Assembly (NCBI GenBank): GCA_016869285.1
Contig: VGEN01000011.1
Location: forward strand, 1 to 51,680
Reading direction: 5' to 3'
DNA length: 51,680 bases
Source of the DNA: Alphaproteobacteria bacterium
Lineage (GTDB): Bacteria; Pseudomonadota; Alphaproteobacteria; SHVZ01
The translations under genes and the position numbers were made by a program. Positions 34,076-43,099 of this stretch are shown here, one piece after another. Each line of letters starts with the position of its first letter. Within the stretch, counting starts at the first letter, position 1. The notes under the pieces are model-generated. The model saw only the letters and a list, made by a program, of their open reading frames with translations. It did not search any database and had not been told where the DNA came from.

Positions 34076-34975
34076 ATGTGCGGGATCGTCGGACTTTTTC
34101 TCAAGGACCCGAAGCTGGAGCCCGAGCTCGGCCGGCTGATGGCGGGCATGCTGGGCGTGCTCTGCGATCGTGGCCCCGACAGTGCCGGTTTCGCCGTCTT
34201 CGGCCCCGGCGGCCGCGACACGGTCAAGCTCACGGTGCGCGGCGATGAGGCCACCGACTTCCAGGCGATCGCACGACGCCTCTCCGAGGCTCTCGGCACG
34301 CGCATCACCGCCGTCGGCCGACACACCCATGGCGTCCTGACGCTGCCCGCTGCGCGCGAGGCCGAGGCCAAGGCGGCGCTCGGGGCGGTCGCGCCCGAGC
34401 TCGCGCTCGTCGGCGCCGGCAAGCGCATGGAGCTCTACAAAGAGGTGGGGCGACCCGATCTCGTCGCCACCAAGTTCGGCCTCGGCGCCATGACCGGCAC
34501 GCATGGCATCGGCCACACGCGGATGGCGACCGAGTCCGCCGTCACCACCGACGGCGCTCACCCCTTCTCTACCGGCCTCGACCAGTGCCTCGTCCACAAC
34601 GGCTCGCTCTCCAATCACAACGCCGTCCGTCGCGAGCTGGCGCGCGACGGACTCACCTTCGCCACCGATAATGATAGCGAGGTCGCCGCCGGCTACCTGA
34701 CCGCGCGCATGCACAAAGGCGCGAGCCTCGGCCAGGCGCTGACCGACGCGCTCTCCGACCTCGACGGCTTCTATACCTTCGTCGTCGGCACCGAGTCCGG
34801 TTTCGGTGTGCTGCGCGACCCGATCGCCTGCAAGCCAGCCGTCATGGCCGAGACCGACCGCTATGTCGCCTTCGGTTCCGAGTACCGCGCCCTGGTGGAC
34901 CTGCCGGAGATCGACAAGGCGAGGGTCTGGGAGCCGGAGCCGGCGACCGTCTATTTCTGGGAGCGGCCACATTGA
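34076..34975 (+). CDS. glxB: Class II glutamine amidotransferase, GlxB / MgsA type
   Basis: A 299-residue Ntn hydrolase beginning MCGIVGLF; Cys2 becomes the N-terminal nucleophile. The glutaminase blocks GIGHTRMATES, HPFSTGLDQCLVHNGSLSNH and DNDSEVAAGYL are present. With GlxC and GlxD it corresponds to a glutamate synthase split into three proteins, known as N-methylglutamate synthase subunit A in methylamine users. GGGAGG precedes the ATG. It heads a rightward operon glxB-glxC-glxD-glnT-regulator with 4 nt overlap to glxC. Confidence 0.92.
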   Translation: MCGIVGLFLKDPKLEPELGRLMAGMLGVLCDRGPDSAGFAVFGPGGRDTVKLTVRGDEATDFQAIARRLSEALGTRITAVGRHTHGVLTLPAAREAEAKAALGAVAPELALVGAGKRMELYKEVGRPDLVATKFGLGAMTGTHGIGHTRMATESAVTTDGAHPFSTGLDQCLVHNGSLSNHNAVRRELARDGLTFATDNDSEVAAGYLTARMHKGASLGQALTDALSDLDGFYTFVVGTESGFGVLRDPIACKPAVMAETDRYVAFGSEYRALVDLPEIDKARVWEPEPATVYFWERPH

Positions 34976-35667
34976 GCGCCGACCGCGCCGAGATCGTCGA
35001 CCTTGCGACGATGCCGCTTCGCCAGCTCAACCTGGCGCTCCACCGGCTCCGTCCCGATACCAACCAGACGCTCTGGCGGATCGCCAATCCGCGCGGCCGC
35101 CACTCGGTCGCGGTCGGCGTCGACGTGCCGGTCACGATCGAGATCGATGGTCATGTCGGCTATTACTGCGCCGGCATGAACAAGCAGGCGACGGTGATCG
35201 TCAACGGCAATGCCGGCGTCGGCGTCGCCGAGAACATCATGTCGGGCACCGTGCATGTGAAAGGCGACGCCAGCCAGTCCGCCGGGGCTACCGGCTGCGG
35301 CGGCACCTTGATCATCGACGGCAACGCTTCGGCGCGCTGTGGCATCTCGATGAAGGGCGTCGACATCATCGTGAGGGGCAGCGTCGGCCACATGTCGGCC
35401 TTCATGGCGCAAGCCGGCTCTCTGGTCGTGCTCGGCGATGCCGGCGAGAGCCTCGGCGACTCGATCTACGAGGCGCGTCTTTATGTGCGCGGCAAGGTGC
35501 AAGGCCTCGGCGCCGACTGCGTCGAGAAGCCGATGACCGACCATCACAAGGCGAAACTGGCACGGAAGCTGACCACCGCCGGCATCGCCGGTATCGATAT
35601 CGGCCAGTTCAGACGCTACGGCTCGGCCCGCCGTCTCTACCACTTCCACGTCGACAACGTGTACTGA
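34972..35667 (+). CDS. glxC: GlxC / MgsB, GltB C-terminal-like beta-helix subunit
   Basis: A 231-residue protein resembling the glutamate synthase GXGXG domain. Repeated Gly-rich turns form a right-handed beta helix (VGYYCAGMNKQATVIVNGNA, GNASARCGISMKGVDIIVRG, VLGDAGESLGDSIYEA). It is thought to be a structural subunit that joins the amidotransferase and FMN subunits. It starts at TTG 34972, overlapping the glxB stop by 4 nt, and ends 2 nt before glxD. Confidence 0.9.
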   Translation: MSADRAEIVDLATMPLRQLNLALHRLRPDTNQTLWRIANPRGRHSVAVGVDVPVTIEIDGHVGYYCAGMNKQATVIVNGNAGVGVAENIMSGTVHVKGDASQSAGATGCGGTLIIDGNASARCGISMKGVDIIVRGSVGHMSAFMAQAGSLVVLGDAGESLGDSIYEARLYVRGKVQGLGADCVEKPMTDHHKAKLARKLTTAGIAGIDIGQFRRYGSARRLYHFHVDNVY

Positions 35668-35669
35668 CG

Positions 35670-36989
35670 ATGATTCCTCCGACCACGCCCCGTAAATCGG
35701 CGACCTTCGACGACTACACGCTGTCGGAGATCCGCCGCGCCGCGGCAACCGGCATCTATGACATCCGCGGCGCCGGCGCCAAGCGCAAGGTGCCGCACTT
35801 CGACGACCTTCTCTTCCTCGGCGCCTCGATCTCGCGATATCCGCTCGAAGGTTATCGCGAGCGCTGCGGCACCAATGTCTTTCTAGGCTCGCGCTACGCC
35901 TCCAAGCCGATCGAGCTCAAGATCCCGATTACCATCGCCGGCATGAGCTTTGGCTCGCTCTCGGCCAATGCCAAGGAGGCGCTCGGCCGCGGCGCCTCGG
36001 CCATGGGCACCTCGACCACCACCGGCGATGGCGGCATGACCCCGGAGGAGCGCACGCACTCCTCGCTGCTGGTCTATCAGATCCTGCCGTCGCGCTACGG
36101 GATGAGTCCGGACGACCTTCGCCGCGCCGACGCGGTCGAGATCGTGGTCGGCCAGGGCGCCAAGCCCGGAGGCGGCGGCATGCTGCTCGGGCAGAAGATC
36201 ACCGAGCGGGTTGCCGGCATGCGCGTGCTCCCCGTCGGCATCGACCAACGCTCCGCCTGCCGTCACCCCGATTGGACCGGCCCCGACGACCTCCAGATCA
36301 AGATCGAGGAGGTGCGCGAGATCACCGACTGGGAGAAGCCGATCTATGTCAAGGTTGGCGCCTCGCGCCCCTACTATGACACGGCGCTGGCGGTGAAGGC
36401 CGGCGCCGACGTCGTCGTGCTCGATGGCATGCAGGGCGGCACGGCGGCAACCCAGGAGGTCTTCATCGAGAATGTCGGCCTGCCGACGCTGTCCTCGATC
36501 CGCCCGGCGGTGCAGGCGCTGATCGATCTCGGCATGCACCGCAAGGTGCAGCTCATCGTCTCCGGCGGCATCCGCAACGGCGCCGATGTGGCGAAGGCGC
36601 TGGCGCTCGGAGCCGACGCCGTCTCGATCGGCACGGCCGCGCTCGTCGCTCTCGGCGACAACGACCCGGCGCTGGAGGCCGAGTACCGGAAGCTCGGCAC
36701 CACCGCCGGCGCCTATGACGATTGGCACGAGGGGCGTGATCCCGCCGGGATCACGACGCAGGACCCCGATCTCTTCAAGCGCCTCGATCCCATCAAGGCT
36801 GGGCGGCGCCTTGCCAACTACCTCGCGGTGATGACGCTGGAGGCGCAGACGATCGCGCGTGCCTGCGGCAAGAGCCATCTGCACAATCTCGAGCCCGAAG
36901 ACCTCGTGGCCCTGACCATCGAGGCAGCGGCGATGGCACGTGTGCCGCTCGCCGGAACGAGCTGGATACCTGGAGGCGGCAGCTTCTAG
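35670..36989 (+). CDS. glxD: FMN-binding glutamate synthase subunit, GlxD / MgsC type
   Basis: A 439-residue protein of the Glu_synthase family (FMN TIM barrel). Flavin-site blocks are TIAGMSFGSLSANAKEALGRGA, GQGAKPGGGGMLLGQK, VKVGASRPYYDTALAVKAGADVV (shortened here) and VSGGIRNGADVAKALALGADAVSIG. The loop that in GltB carries three cysteines for a 3Fe-4S cluster is TAGAYDDWHEGRDPAGITTQ (about 345-364), with no Cys; I recall the same in other GlxD proteins, but cannot verify. The ATG at 35670 follows the glxC stop by 2 nt. It would reductively transfer ammonia or methylamine to 2-oxoglutarate or act on glutamate. Confidence 0.9.
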   Translation: MIPPTTPRKSATFDDYTLSEIRRAAATGIYDIRGAGAKRKVPHFDDLLFLGASISRYPLEGYRERCGTNVFLGSRYASKPIELKIPITIAGMSFGSLSANAKEALGRGASAMGTSTTTGDGGMTPEERTHSSLLVYQILPSRYGMSPDDLRRADAVEIVVGQGAKPGGGGMLLGQKITERVAGMRVLPVGIDQRSACRHPDWTGPDDLQIKIEEVREITDWEKPIYVKVGASRPYYDTALAVKAGADVVVLDGMQGGTAATQEVFIENVGLPTLSSIRPAVQALIDLGMHRKVQLIVSGGIRNGADVAKALALGADAVSIGTAALVALGDNDPALEAEYRKLGTTAGAYDDWHEGRDPAGITTQDPDLFKRLDPIKAGRRLANYLAVMTLEAQTIARACGKSHLHNLEPEDLVALTIEAAAMARVPLAGTSWIPGGGSF

Positions 36990-37009
36990 CGGACAAACAG
37001 GAGGGGGAA

Positions 37010-38308
37010 ATGACGGATCTGGCCAAGGTCGCGAAGGACAAGGGGATCAAGTACTTCATGATCTCCTACACCGATCTCTTCGGCACGCAGCGGGCCAAGC
37101 TGGTGCCTGCGGCGGCGATCGGCGCGATGCAGAAGTCCGGTGCGGGCTTTGCCGGCTTCGCCACCTGGCTCGACATGACGCCGGCCGATCCCGACCTCTT
37201 CGCGGTTCCCGATCCGGACAGCCTCATTCAGCTCCCGTGGAAGCCCGAGGTCGGCTGGCTCGCCTCCGACCTCGTCATGGACGGCAAGCTGGTCGAGCAG
37301 GCGCCGCGCAATGTGCTGAAGCGCGTCATCGCAGACGCCTCGAAGAAGGGCTACGAGCTCAAGACCGGCGTCGAGTGCGAGTACTTCCTGATCACGCAGG
37401 ACGGCACCGCCGTTTCCGATCCCGCCGACCGGCAGCCGAAGCCCTGCTACGACCAGGCGGCGCTGACGCGACGCTACGACGTCGTCACCGAGATCTGCGA
37501 TGCGATGCTCGCACTCGGCTGGAAGCCCTATCAGAACGACCATGAGGATGCGAACGGTCAGTTCGAGATGAACTGGGAATACGACGCTGCGCTCGTCACC
37601 GCCGACCGTCACGCCTTTTTCAAGTACATGGTCAAGACCATCGCCGAGAAGCACGGGCTTCGCGCCACTTTCATGCCGAAGCCCTTCCTGAACCTGACCG
37701 GCAGCGGTTGCCACGCGCATGTCTCGCTGTGGAAGGGCCGGAAGAACCTGTTCGAGGACCCGAAAGGCGAACTCGGCCTCTCAGCGCTTGCCTACCAGTT
37801 CATCGGCGGCATCGTGCACAACGCCGAGGCGCTATGCGCCCTGACCAATCCGACGGTGAACTCCTACAAGCGCATCAACGCGCCGGTGACGCTGTCCGGC
37901 GCCACCTGGTCGCCGAATACGGTCACCTATTCGGGCAACAACCGCACCCACATGATACGCATCCCGGAGCCGAACCGCTTCGAGCTCCGCCTGCCGGATG
38001 GCGCGGCGAACCCCTACCTGCTGCAGGCGAGCCTTCTGGTCGCCGGCCTCGACGGCATCGCCAACAAGCGCGATCCCGGCAAGCGCCTCGACATCAACAT
38101 GTATACCGACGGCCACACGGTGAAGGGCGCCAAGCGCCTGCCGCTCAACCTGCTCGATGCGCTCCGCAATCTCGAGAGGTCGGCCGTACTCAAGGCGGGC
38201 CTCGGCGGGACCTTCCTCGCATCATATCTCAAGCTCCGCCACGCCGATTGGAACGAGTACAGCCGGCACCTCACCGAGTGGGAACGCCAGACCACGCTCG
38301 ACTGCTGA
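37010..38308 (+). CDS. glnT: Glutamine synthetase-like ligase, GlnT / GMA synthetase type
   Basis: A 432-residue member of the glutamine synthetase family. Metal and ATP blocks are VECEYFLI, NDHEDANGQFEMNW, LTGSGCHAHVSLW and PNRFELRLPDGAANPYL; the N-terminal beta-grasp includes YTDLFGTQRAKLVP. Orthologues of this type are annotated either GlnT or gamma-glutamylmethylamide synthetase (GmaS), which ligates methylamine to glutamate. Placement directly after glxBCD (20 bp, GGAGGGGG ribosome site) is the known layout of the N-methylglutamate pathway, so GmaS activity is plausible; ammonia as substrate cannot be excluded. Confidence 0.9.
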   Translation: MTDLAKVAKDKGIKYFMISYTDLFGTQRAKLVPAAAIGAMQKSGAGFAGFATWLDMTPADPDLFAVPDPDSLIQLPWKPEVGWLASDLVMDGKLVEQAPRNVLKRVIADASKKGYELKTGVECEYFLITQDGTAVSDPADRQPKPCYDQAALTRRYDVVTEICDAMLALGWKPYQNDHEDANGQFEMNWEYDAALVTADRHAFFKYMVKTIAEKHGLRATFMPKPFLNLTGSGCHAHVSLWKGRKNLFEDPKGELGLSALAYQFIGGIVHNAEALCALTNPTVNSYKRINAPVTLSGATWSPNTVTYSGNNRTHMIRIPEPNRFELRLPDGAANPYLLQASLLVAGLDGIANKRDPGKRLDINMYTDGHTVKGAKRLPLNLLDALRNLERSAVLKAGLGGTFLASYLKLRHADWNEYSRHLTEWERQTTLDC

Positions 38309-38961
38309 TGCGCGCGCGGAAGAAACCGGCTCGCGACGACGGGGCCACGCCGCTCGCAACCGGATCGAATGCACCGTCGTCGTCCGGCTGGCGGACAGTC
38401 GAGGAAGCGGTCGGTGCGCGCATGCGCGCGCTGCGCAAGCGCCTCGACATGACGGTGGCCGAGCTGGCCCGTCAAGCGGGACTCTCGGTCGGTATGCTCT
38501 CGAAGATCGAGAACGGCGCGACCTCGCCCTCGCTGGCGACGCTGCAGGCGCTGGCGGATGCCTGTAACGTGCCGATCTCGAGCCTGTTTGCCGAGCTCGA
38601 GGAGGCGCGCGACTGCTCTTACGTGCCGCGCGGCCACGGCGTCACCATCGACCGGCGCGGCACCAAGGCCGGGCATCAGTACGAGCTTCTAGGGCACTCG
38701 CTCCGCGGCGAGGTCGTCGTCGAGCCCTATCTGATCACGCTGTCGAAGGAAGCGCAGCCCTACGCCAACTTCCGTCATGCCGGCGTTGAGTTCATCCACA
38801 TGCTGTCAGGCGGCATCGCCTATCGGCACGCGGACAAGATCTATGACCTGGCGCCTGGCGACTCGTTGTTCTTCGATGCGGGCGCCCCGCACGGACCGGC
38901 GACGCTCACCAAGCTGCCGAGCCGCTTCCTTTCGATCATCATCTATCCGCGCGACGCCTGA
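38308..38961 (+). CDS. XRE-family regulator with C-terminal cupin
   Basis: A 217-residue transcription factor. A helix-turn-helix lies at about residues 33-88 (MRALRKRLDMTVAELARQAGLSVGMLSKIENG, shown in part by its LSVGMLSKIENGATSPSLAT end), and a small-ligand-sensing cupin at about 140-210 (FRHAGVEFIHMLSGGIAYRH, YDLAPGDSLFFDAGAPHG). The ATG shares a base with the glnT stop (TGATG). It is the last gene of the glx operon and the likely regulator of that operon, perhaps through the GTTTCC palindromes. Its 3' end overlaps the converging nrsF gene by 19 nt. Confidence 0.9.
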   Translation: MRARKKPARDDGATPLATGSNAPSSSGWRTVEEAVGARMRALRKRLDMTVAELARQAGLSVGMLSKIENGATSPSLATLQALADACNVPISSLFAELEEARDCSYVPRGHGVTIDRRGTKAGHQYELLGHSLRGEVVVEPYLITLSKEAQPYANFRHAGVEFIHMLSGGIAYRHADKIYDLAPGDSLFFDAGAPHGPATLTKLPSRFLSIIIYPRDA

Positions 38962-39608
38962 GGGTCCGGCTGACGGATGAAGCGGCTGGAGGCCGCCGAT
39001 CCGAAGATCACCAGGCCGACGGCGACGACGTGGATGCCGAGGTCCATGAAGGTCACATCGAACGGGTGGAAGAACTGCAGCAGCAGCGCCGCGATCGCCG
39101 CGACGCCCAGCCCTCCGACGGCGGCGACCGGCACGGAATTGAGCGGTTTCGCCTTCGCAAGCGCCAGCAGCAGCGCTGCCGCCAGCGGAATGCTGACGCC
39201 GAGGATCATCCGGAAGCAATCTGCGCTTTCACCCAGGCTCCAGCCTTCGGGACCGTATTGGATCCATTGGCGCCAGCAGGAATAGCCGCTGCTGCCGATC
39301 CAGAGCGCCAGCGGCGGCAGCGGCAGCAGCGCCCAGCCCGATGAGCGGTCGGGGAGGCTCAGGTGAAAGGCCGCGACGATGGCGGCGATGCCGGTCAGGA
39401 AGATGCCGGCAACCTCGAGCTGAAGCTTGGCATCGCCCATCCGTGAAATAAACAGCGGCAGATCGGCAAAGCTGAAGACCGCCAGCGCCGAGAGCGTGCC
39501 GACCGCGAGCAGCCAGATCGCCGCCCTCGTCATCGGCGACGCAAGCCGGCGAACCCGCCCGCTCTCGGCGGCGAGCTTGTCGATCAGATCGTCGATAGGC
39601 TCGGACAT
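38943..39608 (-). CDS. nrsF: NrsF / DUF1109-family anti-sigma factor
   Basis: A 221-residue inner-membrane protein with six hydrophobic segments (about residues 28-47, 63-84, 92-108, 133-152, 159-180 and 188-208). The N-terminal cytoplasmic tail MSEPIDDLIDKLAAESGRVRRL is the typical sigma-binding part. Two cysteines, Cys111 (GYSCW) and Cys131 (SADCFRM), lie in the same extracytoplasmic loop; in NrsF and OsrA proteins conserved cysteines are reported to sense metal or oxidative stress. It starts 1 nt after the sigma-factor stop. Confidence 0.87.
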   Translation of the reverse strand: MSEPIDDLIDKLAAESGRVRRLASPMTRAAIWLLAVGTLSALAVFSFADLPLFISRMGDAKLQLEVAGIFLTGIAAIVAAFHLSLPDRSSGWALLPLPPLALWIGSSGYSCWRQWIQYGPEGWSLGESADCFRMILGVSIPLAAALLLALAKAKPLNSVPVAAVGGLGVAAIAALLLQFFHPFDVTFMDLGIHVVAVGLVIFGSAASSRFIRQPDPQASRG

Positions 39609-39609
39609 G

Positions 39610-40185
39610 CTACCTGCCCTTCAGCTTGGCGCGCAGCGCCTTGATCGCCCGATGCACGTTCACCTTAAGCCCGCCGACCGACTGGCCGCTGACGGCAGAG
39701 GCCTCGATCAATGACATCTCCCTAAGCTTCACCAGTTCCAACGCCTCCCGCTGACCCCGGGGTAGGGCCGCGAGCGCCGCCGCCAAGGCGTCAGCCGCTT
39801 CACGCCCCTCCCTCTCCCTGTTCGCCAGAGGGTCGGTAAAGGTTTCATATGAAGTATCGTCGCGGATCTCCATGGCATTCGTGCGAAACTGCCGACGGAG
39901 CGCGTCGATCGACCGGCGCCGCGCGACGGCCGCCAGCCAGGGAACGAACGGCCGGGCCGGGTCATAGGTGTGGCGGATCCTGTGGAGGGTCAACAGCACG
40001 TCCTGGACCACGTCGTCGATGCGGTCGGGCGTGCGATGATGATGCGCGGCAACGGCGCGGATCAACGGGACGATCTCTCGCAGCAGGAGAGCGTAGTCGG
40101 CCTGGCTGCCGTCCTGGGCGGCCGCCATCAGCCGTCCCCACCTGAGCCCGTCCGCCTGGCGACCCGAAGGGTCTGCTAACGCCAT
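39610..40185 (-). CDS. ECF RNA polymerase sigma factor (NrsF-partnered)
   Basis: A 191-residue sigma-70 of the extracytoplasmic-function class. Region 2 includes DRIDDVVQDVLLTLHRIRHTYDP and PFVPWLAAVARRRSIDALRR; region 4 includes LAALPRGQREALELVKLREM and ASAVSGQSVGGLKVNVHRA. GGAAGGA precedes the ATG. Together with the downstream nrsF it forms a two-gene sigma/anti-sigma unit of the SigF-NrsF or EcfF-OsrA type. Such units are usually autoregulated; I could not find a convincing GTAACC-N16-CGAA-like promoter in the upstream 300 bp. Relation to the neighbouring catabolic operons is not evident. Confidence 0.9.
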   Translation of the reverse strand: MALADPSGRQADGLRWGRLMAAAQDGSQADYALLLREIVPLIRAVAAHHHRTPDRIDDVVQDVLLTLHRIRHTYDPARPFVPWLAAVARRRSIDALRRQFRTNAMEIRDDTSYETFTDPLANREREGREAADALAAALAALPRGQREALELVKLREMSLIEASAVSGQSVGGLKVNVHRAIKALRAKLKGR

Positions 40186-40498
40186 TCGTCCTTCCCGTTT
40201 CGCACCGCGTGATCGGAGACCCGTTTGCCGACCTCCAGGGCTCCTCGACGAACCCTCGGCATGGGACGCGGGGTGCGCCCCACCGAAGCATAGGTGGAGT
40301 TCGTCACATGCAGAAGCATTCCCTCGAAACCAGCGCCGATTCGACGTTGCCTAGCCGGCTGGGCGAGCCAGGCGAGAGCGGAGCGCCCGAGCTCCGAGAT
40401 CAGCAGCTTCCTCCCCGCCTCGGCTGATAGGGCCATGCTTGCCGCGGCCCCGCGGCGTGTGGACAATCCGGCGACATCATCTTGCGGCAGGATCCCTC
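40186..40498. other. 313-bp intergenic region without gene
   Basis: Divergent promoter region between the ECF sigma gene and the acyl-CoA dehydrogenase. Only a short hairpin CCACC (40280-40284) / GGTGG (40293-40297) stands out. Short open frames on both strands lack ribosome sites and recognisable protein. No clear promoter was found. Confidence 0.5.
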
Positions 40499-41716
40499 AT
40501 GTCCCTGGCTCAGTCGAACCGTTCCAAGGCTCTGGCGTCGCGCGTCTCGGCCTTCATGGACAAGCACGTCTACCATGCCGAGAAACCCTACAAGGAGCAC
40601 GTCGCCACGGCAGCCGATCGCTGGACGGTCCCGCCGGTGATGGACGAGCTCAAGGCCAAGGCGAGGGCTGAGGGCCTGTGGAACCTCTTCCTGCCTGAGT
40701 CGGAGCTCGGCGCCGGCCTTTCCAATCTCGAATATGCACCCCTGTCGGAGATCATGGGCCGCTCGCTGATCGGCGCCGAAGCCTTCAACTGCAGCGCGCC
40801 GGACACCGGCAACATGGAGGTGCTCGTCCGCTACGGCACGCCCGAGCAGAAGGAGCAGTGGCTGAAGCCGCTGCTCGACGGAAAGATCCGCTCGGCCTTC
40901 TGCATGACCGAGCCGGACGTCGCCTCCTCGGATGCGACCAATATCCGTTGCTCGATCGAGCGCGAAGGCAACAGCGGATATGTCGTTAACGGCCGCAAGT
41001 GGTGGGCGAGCGGCGCGCTCGATCCGCGCTGCGAGATCTTCATCGTCATGGGCAAGACCGATCCGGGCGCACCCAAGCACCAGCAGCAGTCGATGATCCT
41101 GGTACCGCGCTCGACGCCTGGCATCAAGATCGTCCGGCCGATGCAGGTCTTTGGCAACGACGACGCGCCGCACGGCCATGCCGAGATCGTCTTCGATAAC
41201 GTCCGCGTGCCGGCGGAGAACATGCTGCTGGGCGAAGGGCGCGGCTTCGAGATCGCGCAAGGCCGGCTCGGCCCCGGCCGTATCCATCATTGCATGCGGC
41301 TGGTCGGTTGCGCCCAGCGCGCGCTCGAGCTTATGTGCGTGCGCGCCAGCCAGCGCGTTGCCTTCGGCCGCGTGCTGTCCGATCACGGCCCGGTGCGCGA
41401 GGACATCGCGCGCTCCGCCTGCGAGATCGAGCAGGCGCGTCTGCTGACGCTCTCGGCCGCCGACAAGATGGACCGCGAAGGCAACAAGTCGGCCCGCGAC
41501 CTGATCGCGATGATCAAGATCGTCGCGCCGATGATGGCGCAAACGGTCATCGACCGCGCGATCCAGCTCCACGGCGCAATGGGCGTGAGCCAGGACACGT
41601 TCCTTGCCGACGCGTGGAAATACGCACGAACCATCCGCATCGCCGACGGACCGGATGCGGTTCATCTGGCGAGCCTCGGCAAGCAGATCGTCGGGCGCTA
41701 CGGAGCGAAAGCCTGA
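40499..41716 (+). CDS. Acyl-CoA dehydrogenase (ACAD10/11 or LvaC-like)
   Basis: A 405-residue FAD flavoprotein. Blocks seen are [15 protein letters not shown] (FAD/substrate), [32 protein letters not shown], a [12 protein letters not shown] arginine region and the C-terminal [39 protein letters not shown] precedes the ATG at 40499. The next gene, overlapping by one base, is an APH-fold kinase. This pair equals the two halves of human ACAD10/11 and LvaC plus LvaA of levulinate catabolism, where a 4-hydroxyacyl-CoA is phosphorylated and then converted to an enoyl-CoA. So 4-hydroxy acids are a likely substrate class. Confidence 0.92.
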   Translation: MSLAQSNRSKALASRVSAFMDKHVYHAEKPYKEHVATAADRWTVPPVMDELKAKARAEGLWNLFLPESELGAGLSNLEYAPLSEIMGRSLIGAEAFNCSAPDTGNMEVLVRYGTPEQKEQWLKPLLDGKIRSAFCMTEPDVASSDATNIRCSIEREGNSGYVVNGRKWWASGALDPRCEIFIVMGKTDPGAPKHQQQSMILVPRSTPGIKIVRPMQVFGNDDAPHGHAEIVFDNVRVPAENMLLGEGRGFEIAQGRLGPGRIHHCMRLVGCAQRALELMCVRASQRVAFGRVLSDHGPVREDIARSACEIEQARLLTLSAADKMDREGNKSARDLIAMIKIVAPMMAQTVIDRAIQLHGAMGVSQDTFLADAWKYARTIRIADGPDAVHLASLGKQIVGRYGAKA

Positions 41717-42768
41717 TGACCGGCGCGAGCCTCGTCGATCTCGACCGGCTGGTTCCGTATCTCGAGATAAACCTTGACGGCTTTCGCGGGCCGGCGACGG
41801 CGTGGAAATTCTCCAAAGGCCAGTCGAATCCCACCTTCCTCGTCGAGGCAGCGTCCGGGCGCTATGTGCTGCGGCGGAAGCCGTCCGGTACGCTGCTCAA
41901 ATCCGCGCATGCGGTCGAGCGCGAGTACCGGGTGATGAAGGCGCTGGCGGGAACGCCGGTGCCGGTGCCCAGGGTCTTTCATCTCTGCGAGGACGCCTCG
42001 ATCATCGGCACCGCCTTCTTCGTCATGGAATACCTGGACGGGCGCATCTTCTGGGACCCGGCGCTGCCGGAGGTCAGCGTGAGCGAACGCGGCGCCTACT
42101 ACGCCGAGATGGCCCGCGTTCTGGGCGAACTCGCCAAGCTCGACATCGACTCCGTCGGGCTTGCCGACTACGGCCGGCGCGGCGGCTATGTCGAGCGCCA
42201 GATCTCCCGCTGGGTCCAGCAGTACCGAGCCTCCGAGACCGAGACGGTTCCGGACATGGAAGCACTGATCTCCTGGCTTACCAGCCGCAAGGTCGACGAT
42301 GACAGCGTCTCGCTCGTGCATGGCGATGTGCGCTTCGACAACGTCGTCTTTCACGCGTCCGAACCGAGGATCGTCGGCATGCTCGACTGGGAGCTGTCGA
42401 CGCTCGGTACATCGCTCGTCGACATCACCTATCTGTGCACGATGCTGCGGCTGCCGCGCATCGCGCGGGTGAAAGGCCTGGTCGGCCTCGACCGGGCCGC
42501 GCTCGGCATCCCGAGCGAGGAGGCTTTCCTCGCCGGTTTCCTTGCCCATAGCGGCATCTCGGGTCCGGTCGACTGGCCGTTCTGGATCGCCTTCCACGCC
42601 TTTCGCTTCGCCGCGATCACCCAGGGCGTCAAGAAGCGCCGCATCGACGGCAACGCGTCGAGCGCCGAGGCGGAAGGGGTCGGCGACATGGTGTCGCTCG
42701 CTGCCAGGCTCGGCCTCGACGCGGCCACGGGAGCGGGCGCGTCTTCTCAGGACTCGCCTTCGCAATAG
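41716..42768 (+). CDS. APH-fold phosphotransferase (LvaA / ACAD10/11 kinase-like)
   Basis: A 350-residue aminoglycoside-phosphotransferase-fold kinase. The Brenner motif is SLVHGDVRFDNVVFH (catalytic Asp), the metal Asp is in GMLDWELSTLG, and the ATP lysine region is YVLRRKPSG. The ATG shares a base with the dehydrogenase stop (TGATG). Pairing with an acyl-CoA dehydrogenase indicates it phosphorylates a hydroxyacyl-CoA, not an antibiotic. LvaB, the small partner required by LvaA in Pseudomonas, is not found here. Confidence 0.9.
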   Translation: MTGASLVDLDRLVPYLEINLDGFRGPATAWKFSKGQSNPTFLVEAASGRYVLRRKPSGTLLKSAHAVEREYRVMKALAGTPVPVPRVFHLCEDASIIGTAFFVMEYLDGRIFWDPALPEVSVSERGAYYAEMARVLGELAKLDIDSVGLADYGRRGGYVERQISRWVQQYRASETETVPDMEALISWLTSRKVDDDSVSLVHGDVRFDNVVFHASEPRIVGMLDWELSTLGTSLVDITYLCTMLRLPRIARVKGLVGLDRAALGIPSEEAFLAGFLAHSGISGPVDWPFWIAFHAFRFAAITQGVKKRRIDGNASSAEAEGVGDMVSLAARLGLDAATGAGASSQDSPSQ

Positions 42769-42781
42769 CCGGAGGATCGGC

Positions 42782-43099
42782 CTAGGGCCGGCGTATCGGC
42801 AGCGTCAGGACGAGGAAGGACAGCGACTTCCCGTGACCGTCCAGATTGAGGCTGCCGTTGACGCCGCCTTCCAGAGCGTCGTCGACGACGAAGTTGAGCG
42901 CCTTCAATAGCGGCAGCTCGAAACGCCGAACCTTGCCGACGCCGCGTCCCTGGAACAGCGCCCGGACCCGCTCGGCCGTCACCTGCTCGACGAGCAGCGG
43001 GTAGTCCTCCTGCCGATAGGCGATGACGCTGACGTTGAGCCGGTTGCCCTTGTCGCCGGATCTCGCATGCGCGATCTCGTGCAGGATCATCTCGGTCAT
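42782..43099 (-). CDS. AtuA-associated small protein (ferredoxin-fold domain)
   Basis: A 105-residue protein whose start MTEMILHEIAHARSGDKGNR and NVSVIAY block match the C-terminal domain of AtuA-type proteins; here it is a separate gene. Its ATG overlaps the stop of the large AtuA gene by 4 nt (ATGA), so the two are made together and probably form one complex. It converges on the kinase gene with a 13-bp gap. Confidence 0.82.
   Translation of the reverse strand: MTEMILHEIAHARSGDKGNRLNVSVIAYRQEDYPLLVEQVTAERVRALFQGRGVGKVRRFELPLLKALNFVVDDALEGGVNGSLNLDGHGKSLSFLVLTLPIRRP

Noticed and set aside
40310..40427. Short frame starting MQKHSLETSADS upstream of the acyl-CoA dehydrogenase.
   Set aside because: A purine-rich stretch precedes it, but spacing is poor, the product has no similarity I recognise and it lies in a likely promoter region.
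41716..42768. APH-fold gene considered as antibiotic resistance (aminoglycoside kinase).
   Set aside because: Its translational coupling to an acyl-CoA dehydrogenase and ACAD10/11-like motifs fit a hydroxyacyl-CoA kinase.
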